NCBI RefSeq assembly: GCF_963678635.1
Contig: NC_087066.1
Location: 17,233,275-17,297,274, forward strand
Direction: 5' to 3'
DNA length: 64,000 nt
DNA from: Symsagittifera roscoffensis
Lineage: Eukaryota; Xenacoelomorpha; Acoela; Convolutidae
The notes beneath the pieces were generated by a model. That model was not told the origin of the DNA. It did not search any database and was given only the letters and a program-made list of their open reading frames with translations. Positions 10,481 to 22,735 of this stretch are shown in pieces (within the stretch, counting starts at the first letter, position 1; the number at the start of each line of letters is the position of its first letter). The translations under genes and the position numbers were made by a program.

Positions 10481-12284
10481 AATATCAAATATGTACCTCC
10501 AGTCTTAGCTGAACCCTAGGCTTTTCATGTTTTTGGCTCGTTTCTTTTAATGATTGTGTAGTATCTCAAGTGATTCGGAGCTCTGCTTCGCCTCTGTGTA
10601 TGATTATGATTTTTTTTGCGTCAGGAATGAATAACGAGTAACGAGTTTAAGTCTGGAAAATCTGGACATAAAGTTGCTGCATGGGTCGCGAACGTCCGGC
10701 GAGGGTCGAGTAAATCTGGATATACTCGGACGCAAAAATTTGGATATAAAGTAGCAAAAATCTTCTACGTGGGAAAAAATAAAAAAAAAGTGGAGTTTCA
10801 TGGATATCAAATGATTATATTGGTGTTTCATTGGTTCGTCCCGATAAAAATCAAAATAAAATAATTGTAACAGGTTCAAAATAGATCGGATCAAAAGTAC
10901 AGCCCCCCCCCCCCAAATTGATTTAGGGGGGATAAAATATCGGTTTTTCAGAAATTGACTTCGAGGGCAAATAATTTGATCTAACTAATCAAAATAAATA
11001 ATCGTAACCCAATTATAACTAATGTTTTATGCTATAAACAGGATAAAAAAATTATTCAGTATAAAAAAGCGCACGTTGTTTGAATTGATTACTTTATGAG
11101 GAATTAATTTTCGAAAATAGAACATGTTCGAGGAGGGCATTCTACGTAGGTCATTTGGGGGGAGGAGAGAACTGTACGGTTGATTCAGTGTATTATAATC
11201 TTATCTGTTGTCAGGCCAATGAAATCCATTTTAATCGACTGTACCCCGGGTTGACGTCCATAAAAAAAAATCTTTATTTTAAAATTTCAAATAGTGAGTC
11301 TATTGAAAATATGCGTATCAAATATTTTGTGTTCACAAAAATTGTGTGATGAGCATTTTTTCAATCGTAACTTTTTCGAAATTTATCTTTAAATGATTTA
11401 AAACACAAAAAAGACTACTCGTACATCAAGGCTGAATGTTTTGCCTGACCCTTAATCCATATCGAAAAGTTTTAAAAATATATATATGTATAAATTTTGG
11501 ACAAGTGTTAAAAACAATGCGAAAATGAAACGCCCGATTAGCTAGCCACAATTCAATTTGAAACATTTCTGTTGTGCGGAAACATTTGCCACGCATAAAT
11601 AAGTTGCGTTTTGAATCCAGAATTATGTATAAAATCTTCAGAGCGAGCATAAATTAGTCCAGAGCATGGCCAAATTGGCAATTTTCAAACTCCCAGAACT
11701 TTGCATTGAAAGATCGGAGGTGAAAATATCTTTTATCATTTGATTTCAGGGACTAAATATCTTCATGAGTGTCAAGTTTTTTTTCAAGAAACTATTATTT
11801 CAACCGCCCAAAATTGACTGAATACAAAAATCACCCCAAAATATTTGATTTTATTTTCGACAATCAGAACAATAATACAAATTAGAGTCAGTTTTGGTTA
11901 CATGAGGGCAACTTTGGCATCAAAAAAAAATTGATGAAAAAACGCTCATACAATTTCATATTCAAAAAATGTACGATATGATTTTTTTTTTCAGTGTAAA
12001 ACAAAAAACTACATTGTTGAGCTAAAAAAATTCTATAACTTTTTTTTCAAACTCGCTTCTTCGCTCAAATAAACAATTTACGAAAAAAATATGATATTAT
12101 TTTTGTGTATATCCTAGTCCAGGTTAAGTTTTTCGCCCAAAAAACCAAAAGTCGCCAATAAGCGTTTTCTTACAACACAATTATTTTTTTTAAGTTCCAT
12201 TTGCTAAGATAAATCAAAATTTAAAAAAAATAGGCCCCTTTTCTCAACTATCAAAATTGTCAAAGAAAAAAATTTATAGGAAAC
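10481..12284. other. No gene; C/G hairpin remnant near 10895
   Basis: AT-rich sequence with no supported gene. At about 10900-10935 a C-run and a GGGGGGAT segment flank a short spacer, resembling the palindromic ends of the AAGTTAACATCC-type element at 15343. The frames at 10604 and 11426 have no family features. Confidence 0.5.
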
Positions 12285-12345
12285 GTTCATATAGTGAAAC
12301 GTTTATAGGAAACGTTTATAGGAACTAGCCACATAGGAAACGTTA
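12285..12345. repeat. Short degenerate repeat of ATAGGAAACGTT
   Basis: ATAGGAAACGTT recurs four times with 6-15 base spacing within about 60 bases. Confidence 0.7.
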
Positions 12346-12853
12346 TAATTTTAGTATATAGCTCCGTGAGAAACTGTTAGTATTAATTTAAATTTCTAAT
12401 ATCAGCAAATTCAGTTTATTTGCTTGGTAATTCATACACTTTGGTTTCTCTCGTGGTAGAAACCCCTTGTTATTTGTAATTTTGAATAAAAAAGAAAATT
12501 TCGAACCAATTTTTTTTTTTGCATTTTCATCTATGGAAAAAAATTCGTATCATACAATTTCATTGTATGAAAAAGTTGCTTGTGCTTTTTTGACTAATTT
12601 TTATGATGAAAATTATGGCAAAAAACTTGTTATTCAATTCCCGAATGTGGACGAAAAAGTCTTGTTATGTTATTTCACTGCATGAAAAAAATGCTTATTT
12701 CGATATTTTCATACAATTTTGTCTTGGTATAAATTTGTTTGATAAGTATTATTTTCATAGTACGAAATTTTATGATAAGCATCTATTGTCACCCCGGGAA
12801 GCAATTATAATAGATCATGATCATTTTTTTCGGGTTTAGATTTCAGGTAAGCT

Positions 12854-12910
12854 GTTAGATGCCTCATTTTAAGTTAGATGCCTCATTTTAAGTTAGATGC
12901 CTCATTTTAA
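12854..12910. repeat. Perfect 19-bp tandem repeat, three units
   Basis: Three consecutive identical copies of GTTAGATGCCTCATTTTAA. Perfect identity indicates recent expansion. Confidence 0.95.
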
Positions 12911-12939
12911 TAGATTGTGATTATGTTTTAAGGTTTACA

Positions 12940-13400
12940 TTTTGGGTAGAATTCAGGTTTAAAGCTCACGTAGGCTGCAAGTAATGCCGAAACTTTTGCT
13001 TGTTTTGCAAATAAATCTGCAAAAATTTTAAAGACTATTATCCATTATACTGGATTTTAAAAAAATAATTGATTGAAAAAGCTTCTAGTTTATTTGTTTG
13101 TACAGAAATAGTCAATTGTGATGACAAAACGAGACTGCTCGTATATCAGGGCGAGGCGCTGAATTTTCCAATTAAACTTTAAGGCCAATTTAAAGTTTTT
13201 TTGACTGAAATTTGACGAAATAGTCAAAACAAATTCTTTTTTTTTCTCATAAATTCTTAGTTAAAAAGTCAAAAATTAATTGAATAAAAAATCAGCCCAA
13301 TCACTAATACTCTTCACTCCTCGAAAGTTGGAACAATAAATGATTCCATTGTCTAAGCTTGCAATAATTATGGATATTTGATAACTGAAATATTTCGAGC
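12940..13400. mobile_element. Degenerate copy of the AT-palindrome element
   Basis: TTGCAAATAAATCTGCAAAAA and ATTGTCTAAGCTTGCAATAATTATGGAT parallel 3310-3345 and 3500-3530 of the first copy (GTCTAAACTTGCAACAATAATGG), and ATTATCCATTATACTGGATTTT echoes its palindromic repeats. Heavily diverged. Confidence 0.5.
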
Positions 13401-15014
13401 AAAATTTTTTTCATTTTGATTGATTTTTACCCAAGAAATCCGATGCGGGAAAATAAGCGCTCCGCACAGAGAAAAAGGGTGGAGAGGTTAAACAAAATTT
13501 TGAATCATGCAATTTTCTTGAAAAAAGCTTCGTACCCTACGTTTTCCTGCTAGTTCATACGTCGAAAATTTGAAGGAACCTGTTTGATTAGCATTGTAGT
13601 TATGCAGAATAAATGCTTGACACGCAGTTTCTCATTTATGCTTTTTGTAAAATTAACTTTTTTAGTAGCTCAAAATTTTTCATAAAAACTTTTGCTCTGA
13701 TGACACTTTTTTTTTGGCTGAGCTGTCGTCTACTCGTATAAAATCTGCTTAAAGACCACTCTGTGAGCGATACTAAAGATTTTAATAGCAATGGTGATTG
13801 TGTTTTGGGCGTGTTTTCCTGAAATTGATTATCAGTCAAGACAAACGTAAGAAACTTGTTTTATTTTTAGTGATTTTGTCTCATTTTCTTTTTGACAGTT
13901 TTCCGATTTTGTCTCTTTTTCTTTATTCTTTTTGAAGAAGAGAGAAATTTCGTTTCTCTAGATCAAAAAATCAGTTTTTTTATGATTAGAGATTGACAAA
14001 ATTTTTCTTAATATTGAAAAGATTTTGAGTTTGCGAACTTAAAAATACAGCAAGATTTTTACCTGTAATCAGTTTTTATCACAATTCTCTCAATTTTTTT
14101 TTATTTCAGGATTATTATAGCCCGCAAAGTTTCCAGCTTCCTTGTAAATCGCTCCGTTCAACAGGCAGCACTGATTAACAATTCCTTTTTTCCGAATTGA
14201 TTCATTGTTAGATTTTTTTCAGAAATAATTTTTTTCAGAAAAAGTGTAATTACGATGTACCCCTGAGCTGGTTACGTAGCAGTAAGTAGACAACCTTTTA
14301 AACATAGTCAACAGACAAGACCGTAAGCAGAAAACTTTTTCAGTTTCTCTTCCTACGGTCATTTTAGCTGAATAAAAATACCGTATTCCCGGACAATTTA
14401 CAGAGCAACTTTGTTTTCCATAGTGTTATCTCAAATATCAAATCATTTTGAATAGTTTTGGGTGAGAAACAGTAATTGGTTTGAACGAGTACTGCTTCAA
14501 AGTCACGCTTCAGAATCCTTGTTTAGCCAATCAAGTTTGAGTAGTGTGACATTTGTCCACATGCTGGCCGCACACCTAAATTTTCAAGGGTAATTTGTGA
14601 TTAATATTGATTAAATAAGTTTTCTAACATCACTATTGTTCAAATGTCATTTTATAAATTGCTGGCTATTTTTAGCAGAAAACGTCAATGAAATTAGAGA
14701 ATAGCATTACATAAAAATGACGTTTTTGGCAATCTCTGTACTGTTTGGTATTATTATTTGTTGACCTGGTCAGAGCAACTACGGTAGAATTATTTTTTGG
14801 ATACCATTAGCTGCAATTGCAATCTCAGAGCAAATTCTTGCACCAAATATTCACAAAAAGTACCATCATAAAAAATCTTCAACAGCGTATAAAATTTAAT
14901 AATTTAATAACAGTTGAAATATTGGAGACAAAGAAAAAGTTTTAAAAAACTTAACTCCTTTGCAACTTCAAATATATTTGTTCAGTAACAAAATTGGAAA
15001 AAAAAACCAAAAAC
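13401..15014. other. No gene seen
   Basis: AT-rich sequence upstream of the HEAT-repeat gene. No splice-bounded coding block or RNA gene recognised. A splice-acceptor-like TTTGTTCAG ends at 14985, 29 bases before the gene's start codon; nothing resembling a TATA box stands out. Confidence 0.45.
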
Positions 15015-16010
15015 ATGACCGACTTTGACACCTCAGACGAAGTTTTGCCTTCCAACATGGACTCCAAAAGAGCAATCAGACTTTGTGGTTCGACTGAGGA
15101 TGTGGACACTGTTGTTGACTTGACTAAACATGGAGACCCCCGAGTGAGGAGGAGCGCCCTGAAACAGATGTGTCCCTGTAGGGTGAAGCAGGATGTGGGT
15201 CCATTTTGGGACAGGGTGTTTCAGATGGTCAACGATGAGGGTAAGTCCATCATTTTGTAGAAATTTCATATATTCACTAGTCTAAAATTTTTAAAGAGAA
15301 AAATTATTATAGAAGAATGAGAAAGTTGATAGAAGGAATAGGACCAAGTTAACATCCTTCCCCCCCCCCCCCAAATACGTTTAGGGGGGAGGATGTTAAC
15401 TTGGAACTTGGTTATGAGTTCGATTTTTCAGCCAATCAGAATAGAGCGTTTTACACGCAGCACTTAGCAAATTTAATTCAAACTGAACGCTGGGGTGGAG
15501 GTGGAGGATCTTAACTGGTCTCTTGTGTGTGTGTGGGGGGGGGGGGTTTGGGGGATTAGGATATTAACTTGATATGTATAAACATATAAATATTAAATCC
15601 GTATAAAAATTTCTAAAAAATGGTCCCTGTTTTTGTGATTGCTGAGAAAACCTTGAATTCCGACCCAAGATAAAGTTTAGCTTGCAAGTTCCAAATTCTT
15701 GAGAAAAAAGAAATCCTTAGAGAAATTTCTTTTGAAATTTCGCCATAGTCGTTTGAACTACGATGATTTTTGTGTCATAGACATTTGAACTACGAATATT
15801 TTTTTACGAGTTTTTTCTTGATTATTTGCAGATGATGATGTCAGAGGTCAAGTGCTGCACACCATCTGTGATGGATCACCAACCCACCTGGAATCGGAAG
15901 TTTCCGATGCCCTGGAAGTATTCAATAGGGACCCCAATTCGAAAATCAGACGTCAAGCACACAAGGCACTCACGGCTTATAGAAAGACGGGGAAATGGAA
16001 TGTGCTTTGA
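15015..16010 (+). CDS. Small HEAT-repeat protein, two exons
   Basis: Exons 15015-15240 and 15832-16010 join in phase 1 across a 591-base intron with a perfect GTAAGT donor and a TTTGCAG acceptor, giving 134 residues. The N-terminal ~43 residues are a polar leader. Two or more HEAT-type helical pairs follow: DPRVRRSALKQMCPC (about 44-58) and DDDVRGQVLHTICDGSP (about 76-92), each opening with the Asp-x-x-Val-Arg signature, then DPNSKIRRQAHKAL and a basic end YRKTGKWNVL. The role is probably protein binding, with no specific partner known. A TTG codon 21 bases upstream is in frame, but ATG is preferred. AATAAA is at 16234. The MCPCRVK and HTICDGSP blocks resemble, from memory, short HEAT proteins of bacteria; that is unverified. 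Confidence 0.85.
15343..15573. mobile_element. Palindromic MITE-like insert in the HEAT-gene intron
   Basis: ACCAAGTTAACATCCTTCCCC (15343 on) is mirrored by GGGGGAGGATGTTAACTTGG at about 15383-15403 and again by GGATATTAACTTGAT near 15573. It therefore has three arms, with G-runs and a GTGTGTGTG tract. The interior TTTTCAGCCAATCAGAATAG resembles, in reverse, the interior of the 3822-4022 element. It lies wholly within the intron. Confidence 0.6.
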
Positions 16011-16233
16011 GGATTTTTTTGAACTCGAATAAATTCTGAATCACCGGAGCGATATCCCAAAACCAGGGGAAGTGTTCGGAACCAATCAGACTAATGTATT
16101 GTAAGAGGAAGAGACAATTGAGTTCACCAAACGCGCTCAATTTGTCAATGCCTTGGATTGAATTACGACTGAAGCATTTATAAAAACAACTGGCATTATT
16201 AGATGCTATTTAAATGTCTTTTTAACTATTATT

Positions 16234-16239
16234 AATAAA
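16234..16239 (+). terminator. Polyadenylation signal AATAAA of the HEAT-repeat gene
   Basis: AATAAA lies 224 bases past the stop codon; an AT-rich stretch follows. It is the first canonical signal downstream on this strand. Confidence 0.5.
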
Positions 16240-19200
16240 TAATTTTTAAAAAACTAATATTGAGAGTGCTTCAACAAAATGTAGCTGTCATGATAAGTCA
16301 GTTTGATTTGATATTGATTATTATGAAATTAAAAGTGCGTTGAAAAATTGAGAGTTCTATTTGGCCAACATACATAAACAGACTGTAAGGTTGAATTGCT
16401 AGTACTGCATCAAAAGCCTTATCAGTTTTGTTTTCCACACCATTTCTGTTAATTTTTCCCATTTTTAAACAGGTCAAATTGTGTTCGCAATGTCTGAGAT
16501 GAGATTTGATTGCCATCTTTTTTCGGCTTCTGCAACTACTTAGTCCCACACTACTCTCAAACTTACTCTTACATAATTTCTTAGATGTCAATAGATCTGA
16601 TAGAATTACTGGTGAGACGATAAGGTAAGGAGATCAACTTTATTCTGGATACTCTGTAAGTGGTCGTACCATCGAATTGTCAGGTTTGCAACACTATTTT
16701 AGGGATAGTTGTGAAATATGATTGGTTAGGCTATAAAAGATTTATAATCACAATGAATGGTATAAAAAACTATAAAGAGGGAAACGATCGTATTAAGGAA
16801 ACTTGGTCGGACGGGTCGCACTCATCCGTTAAAAAGAACCATGTGTATAAAACGTAACCCTGTGTGTCTGTGTGTGATATATTGTTGGGAGAACTTATAG
16901 ATGTCCTCACGTTTTTGAGAAAGTTTTGACAGTTTGAATGGTTTTTATTGAATTTTTCAATTTTGGTCCTGGGTTCTGGGTTTGTCTATAAACAGAGTTA
17001 TGTCGCAGAACAGTGGTAGGACAGTTCGCAGAATAGTACATGAGGAAATGCGGAGTGTGAACTGTTTTGTATTTTGCTGCTTTGGATTAAGAAAAGAATT
17101 TAGGATGAAGTGAAAGATTTTTTTTCAGAGAGGTGTTTTGGAAACGTAGATCACACTGGAACCAGTTTTAGTGATGATTATGTGAGCTATTTTAAGCGCG
17201 TGATTGTAGCATGGTGGGTTAGGTCTGTATGGCTTTGTTATGTGGTTCATATAAACTGGGATTATCCCCATACATGTCAATACTTTGTGGCATTAGAAAG
17301 CAGTAGTTCCTGTTAGTTTTTAATCTTTTTCCTACTGGATTATTAGAAAGTTTCACAGAAAATGTGTACAAAATGAAAGTATTTTCACAAATGCTTTATT
17401 TTCTTGTTTTGTGTGACGGACAAACCATTTAGAATTAAGTTAGTGATCCTTGGTGGTTCATGAAGAAGGATTGAAAAAAATTCGATGATGCTAATTTAGT
17501 TAACTTTGGCCATTTTCATTCAGTTGTCAGTCAATATCAAAATGATTCAAAAGACTGAGTTGAGTCTTCATTTAAAATATATAAAATGAGGTTAGATTTA
17601 GAGCGATAATAATGTTCAGGCAATTGTTTTTCGGCCGGATGAACCAGTCCATCTGGGATGACCAAGCAACGTTGTGGGTAGCACAATAAGAAAAAAAAAT
17701 GGTTAGTGCGATAAATTTTTGTTCTGTTTTCCATGAAATTGATTGCCCTTGATAATTGATGATGTATGAAAAGTTATATACAAAAGTTCAAAAGTAACGG
17801 AACACAAGGAAATAATAGCGATGTTTTGGTATATGTTTTCGTCGGTATACATTGATTTTAAATGTGGGTTTGGTTTAGCTTACAGCAGAATTGTGTATCT
17901 TAAGTGCAATTCATATCTCCTTCTGCTAAAAACTATGTGTTAGTTGAAACGACTTATAGATGAAATCACCTACAGAAAATCATTTTCGCATCAACGAGTT
18001 ATCAATTTTTAAAATAATTTTGGCACTAAAACATAACACCGAAATTATCGTTAATTCTGATCATCATACTCAGAAAACCAAGACATTTACGAATGATAAA
18101 GAAAGTGACAATCAGCTCACGGAATCATAAGAGTCTGTTTCGTGCGATAGTCTAGTACAAGATCAAATCTCTTACTAGTAGGTATATGATAAATTGAGAT
18201 TTCTGGCGAGGGACAAAGGGGAGTATCGAATTCTTTGAGGAAATTGAAAGTGAGCATGTTGTGTGGGAACAATAACTTTAGCCCATCATGAACCGGGCTC
18301 ACCTAGGTGTGTTCACGATCGTATAAGAACTCGACCGTTTCAAGAATAAAACGTTTCAATTGTTATACGAAAAAACTGATTTAGATGAAGTGAATGCTTT
18401 TGTTTTATGTCCTCGGCCGAAAGTAGTGGTTGAACTGAATATAAGAATTGTCGCGTGTTTAATTGATTAGTATCTGTATTTATTGTAATGGTTTGCATTT
18501 CAATTATTTTTGGTGCTATTCCTTTTGTTGTGTTTGGTGGTCATAATTTTTTAATGGTTTCTCTTAAAATATTATAATCTTCCTGTTTCTGTACCTCTAA
18601 AGTCTACTTGATGAAATGAGGTCGAAGTATTCAAAAACTTTCCGCAAAATGTTGTAGCAACATTGGATTGTCCATAAATTTGGGCCTGAGCCGAATATGT
18701 GTTGTACACTCTTATTAGTGCGAAAATAGATTGGCATTTATTGTAGTCAATTTGCCTTCCCAAGTCCAACAATCTTAGATATCTTTGAAAAATCTTGAAG
18801 AATCTTGGTTAAATCTTAAAGAAAATCTTGGCTGTCTTGGAAAGTTCTTGCCAAAGAATCTTGAAAGATATCAAAGATTCTTAATGAAAATTCAAAGAAT
18901 CTTGAAGAAAAAAACAAAGATAGCAAATATTTTTTAAAAGATTTTTGACAATTTGCAAGGAAGATGGTCGATTTTACATTCAGGATTTTCAAAGATTTCA
19001 ACAAAATTTTTGGCCTTCTTATTAAAAATTTATGTAAAATTTTCTGAAAAAAAATTTAAAATTCTCCAGAACTCTCGATTTTAAAACTTAATTGTAAAAC
19101 ACTTAAAACTTAAAAATTAGGCTAATTATGATTATAAAAAAGTCAAGTGAAATTATAAAATGAAATTCACGATGAAATTCTAAACAGCTTTTTTTATTCT

Positions 19201-22068
19201 CAACTAAATTGCAAAATTTTTTCATGGCTGGCTCTTTCAGAGAGATTTAAAGAGGTATTGGATACTCAGTTGCGTGTTCCATTTTGGATTTATTTGAAAA
19301 ACTGTTATCGTTTTGTGCGCAAAATGAACAGTCATGAAATGTGGGAGAACTTTTAAAGATTACGTTTTGCTTTTTGTGATAATTTTGGATCTTAAAGTTT
19401 TTGTTTTATGTGATTTAAAAATTCTCACGATTCATAAAGAAACAAAAATTTATTGTTCATCTGATGAGAGATAGAAAATTTTTATATACGATGATCCTTA
19501 ACTGTGATTTATATTTTTCTAAAATAATTGTCTGTGAAAAAGTAGTTCGCTTTCAAAATTTTAGTTGGAGTGTAATTTTTTTTCCGAACTAGCATTCCTG
19601 CACATTTTGTGCTCTGGAATATCGACGAACTAGTTTGCTTGAAATTTATGTTGTATATATCAAAACCATCTTAAAGCATCGAATACTTAATTTTTTATGT
19701 GGATACACTAGATATGTTAACTGATTTTATACCTTGTGGGCGATTTTGTGCCTATGCGATGGATGAACTATTGCGTGCCTTAAAAATTTGTGCTGTTATA
19801 CAAGTGTATATATCTAAGGAACATGCTGTGCTTGCAATTTTCCGACAATTTTGATCAGTTTGCGAGCATGCATTCCTAATAGTTGTAAAAGTATTTTTGG
19901 GTTTCGGTATACTGCTCTAAACCTTTGAATCGAAACTTTCTTGAGTGATTTCTTTTTGGTTTCGGTTGTGGTTTTATTCGACTTTGTGATCCGGTCTAAA
20001 TTGAGTTAGATTGCGATTGGTTTCGGAGTCGCATGGAATTGCTACATCACATGAGTAGGTTTGTCGCGAGAGTGTATTGACAAACTACACTTCATTGTTA
20101 TAATTATGGTAAAGTTTTCATAAAATTTTATCAAAATAATTCATATATAGCAAGCAAAAATATCTTCCTTGTCTGTTTACTTTTGAAAAATTTGTTAATA
20201 ATTGACAGATTTTGATATATTTCCTGAATCCTGTGAAATGATTATTTAAAACCTTAGTAAAAAATCATCTTGTGCACAGAAAGGATTTTTAAAAAAATCC
20301 GAGATTGAATTCCCGAGCAAAATGTGATGGATAAAAGATTTTTGTTTCAAAGTGAAAGTTGTATGGGATTTTTCCAAGGGCTATTATGTTCTTATCTGCT
20401 AGTTTTTATATTCGTTTTTTTGTTTTTCTCCAATCATTTTTGATATCTACAAATATATATTTGTTCAAGCCTTTTTTGTTCTCAAATATAATGTACAATC
20501 TTTGAGTGGATGGCTCTATTAGAGAAACTGAAAGAAGTTTTGGTTATTTACATGCTTTGGGTATTCACGTGCGTATTCAATTACTGGATAAATTTGAAAA
20601 AAAAATTTTATGTACAAAATGATCAATCATGAAAGATGGTAGAACTTTTAAATATCATTTTGCTTCCTGTGATAATTTGGAATCTTAAAAATTTTGTTTT
20701 ATGTGATTTTACAACTCTCTAAAAAGGGCGCTGTTTTCATAATAAAGCGAGAGTTCGTGGTTAAAAAATGGATAATTTATTAAGTGGAAAGTTAAGTCTA
20801 CTTTCCAAATTGTTAAACTAATTTAGTCGTAATTTTATTTTTTGAGGGACTATTAGAAATTCGTTGTTTGCACCAGATGCGATAGCACTGGATTGCTAAG
20901 GAAAACGCTAATTTCAGATAGAGTACCTCGTCTGGTTGTCAAACTATCTATTGTTGGCCGGTTAGGGTCTTGCAACTACACATTTCAACATGATCTTACT
21001 CCCATTCTTTTTTGTAGGTTTCGTTAGAGTTTATAGAAGCACTGATAAAATGATAAGATCAAGAGAACAATTTTTTCTGATCTCTCGATCAACTGAACTT
21101 TCTTAAAATAAATTTCGACTAACTTCGGATACGCTTCGATGTTCAATTAACATGAGTTATTTGGAAATAAACGCTAGAATTTGTGCTAAATATCTCAGGA
21201 TGAGTTTTTTCAATCGAACTAAACTATAATTTAAATGTTTTTAGAATCAAACTTCTTTTTCATTATTTTTATGTATATTCTGGTTTCAATTTGCCTCAAA
21301 ATTGGCTGAATAATTTAATATTTGAAGAGTTTTTGTTTTTGATTTAGTGTCGGTTAAAGCAGTCAAGCAGTCAATAGTTGTTTTTCATCAGAGTTAAAAA
21401 TACACGAAATCACTGAAATGATAAAACATTTTAAATCAAATATTCCCAATTTGTATCCAGCATGGTGCAACATGATACGAATGACCCCTCAATTAGAGTT
21501 TTAAAATTAGAGTTTATGGGCAAGAAAATACAAATTTTGCATAAAGCCCAGTAATTTTTCGTTTCATTTGAAAATATAGCATGCTTTTATTGAAAATTTA
21601 CCCGTCACAAAATTGCTAGTCAAGTATTTTCTTAGAAAAACCGGCTCTGAGGTTTTTATGTGTAAGTAGAAAACGCTCAGCCCATTCACAAATCTAAGCA
21701 GATTTTGCGACTGTTATGGGGATGTTTGAGTCATCTAGCTTTAAGGGAAAGCTCTGACTGCTCCATTTAATTTTTCTGATGTAGTTTTTGATAATATTAT
21801 TATCAAAGTTTTAGATTTTGCGGCTGCTATTATGGTGCTTGCGTCAACTGGGTAAATGATACTCTAGTCAACTAAGTAAGTGACAAAATACTGTCAGCCC
21901 AGTTAAACAATTCACATAACCTGACAATTTTTCAGTTAAATCAAAACTGCCCGTATCAGCGTTAATCCCGGAATGCTTCGACTGCCTTTCTATTAGTCTG
22001 ATGTAGCTTTTGGCAAATTTAAGTACACATTTATAAACTTTGCGGAATGCTCTGACTGCTTTTCGATT
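16240..22068. other. Gene-poor region with dispersed repeat pieces
   Basis: I see no supported gene in 5.8 kb. 17863-18005 (GTTTAGCTTACAG...TCACCTACAGAAAATCATTTTCGCA) matches 57383-57520. 20905-21015 (ATTTCAGATAGAGTACC...CGTCTG, TTGGCCGG) resembles 57045-57150. Between 18775 and 18920 the motif AATCTTGAA/AAAGATTC recurs in both orientations as a short-period degenerate repeat. 19205-19340 and 20515-20640 (TGGCTCTWTTAGAGAGA...) are mutually similar over about 130 bases. The shared order suggests pieces of one long dispersed element also present near 57 kb. Confidence 0.5.
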
Positions 22069-22735
22069 GGCCTGCCCGCACTGGAGTTCCATGAATAAAA
22101 GCAGAATAAATTTGAGTTTTATTGTCAGCGTCTATAAAAAAGATAATCCCTAGCACTACAATAGATTATTTTTCACTTTTTTAGATAAAGACAATGATAT
22201 TTGATTTTTTTCAGTTGAGATTTGGTTACTTGTTGTTTAATTTTAATTATTTTCTGCGCAACTTTATTTTTTGTTACTGTTTTTATGTTACTCAGTTTGT
22301 CAAATTTGTTCTTACCCACAATTTTTTAAAATCATTCTGAAAACTTTCTTAGAAAAGCAATTTGTTTTGCCAGGGATCGCGTGCCAAAAAATGCAACTTT
22401 CTGGACCAAAAACTTCAAATAAAGTAGGCAAATCAACTTCAAATTGGTTTACAAATCAAGTAGGCCCTTCACTCGCTTTGCAAAATTTCCGCATTACTCA
22501 TTTGATAAGTGCAGAATTTCTGGCACAGTTTTCCGCGATGCGAACTAAAAAAAGTTTAAACAAAAATCCATATTAATTAATTTAAATATATTATAATTAA
22601 TTTTTAATTTGATTAAAACAATGGACTGTAATCGATTTTTTGTTCCATTTTGTTTTCCAAGTGCAAGATGGGAATCGATTTTTTTGATAATATTTTAGAC
22701 CACAAATATCCATTATAATTGATTTCTTTTCACTT
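22069..22735. mobile_element. Degenerate copy of the AT-palindrome element
   Basis: The left end TGCCCGCACTGGAGTTCCAT (22070-22090) is nearly the ideal terminal sequence of the element at 2430-3604. The right part (TTGATAATATTTTAGACC...ATCCATTATAATTGAT, about 22683-22725) matches 3526-3560. The interior is diverged. The 101-codon frame at 22271-22576 has no family features. Confidence 0.6.

Noticed and set aside
16660-17316. Two short frames (65 and 68 codons)
   Set aside because: Start codons not supported, no motif, and AT-rich composition without coding periodicity visible by eye.
22271-22576. 101-codon frame
   Set aside because: Falls in a degenerate repeat copy; no family resemblance or splice context.
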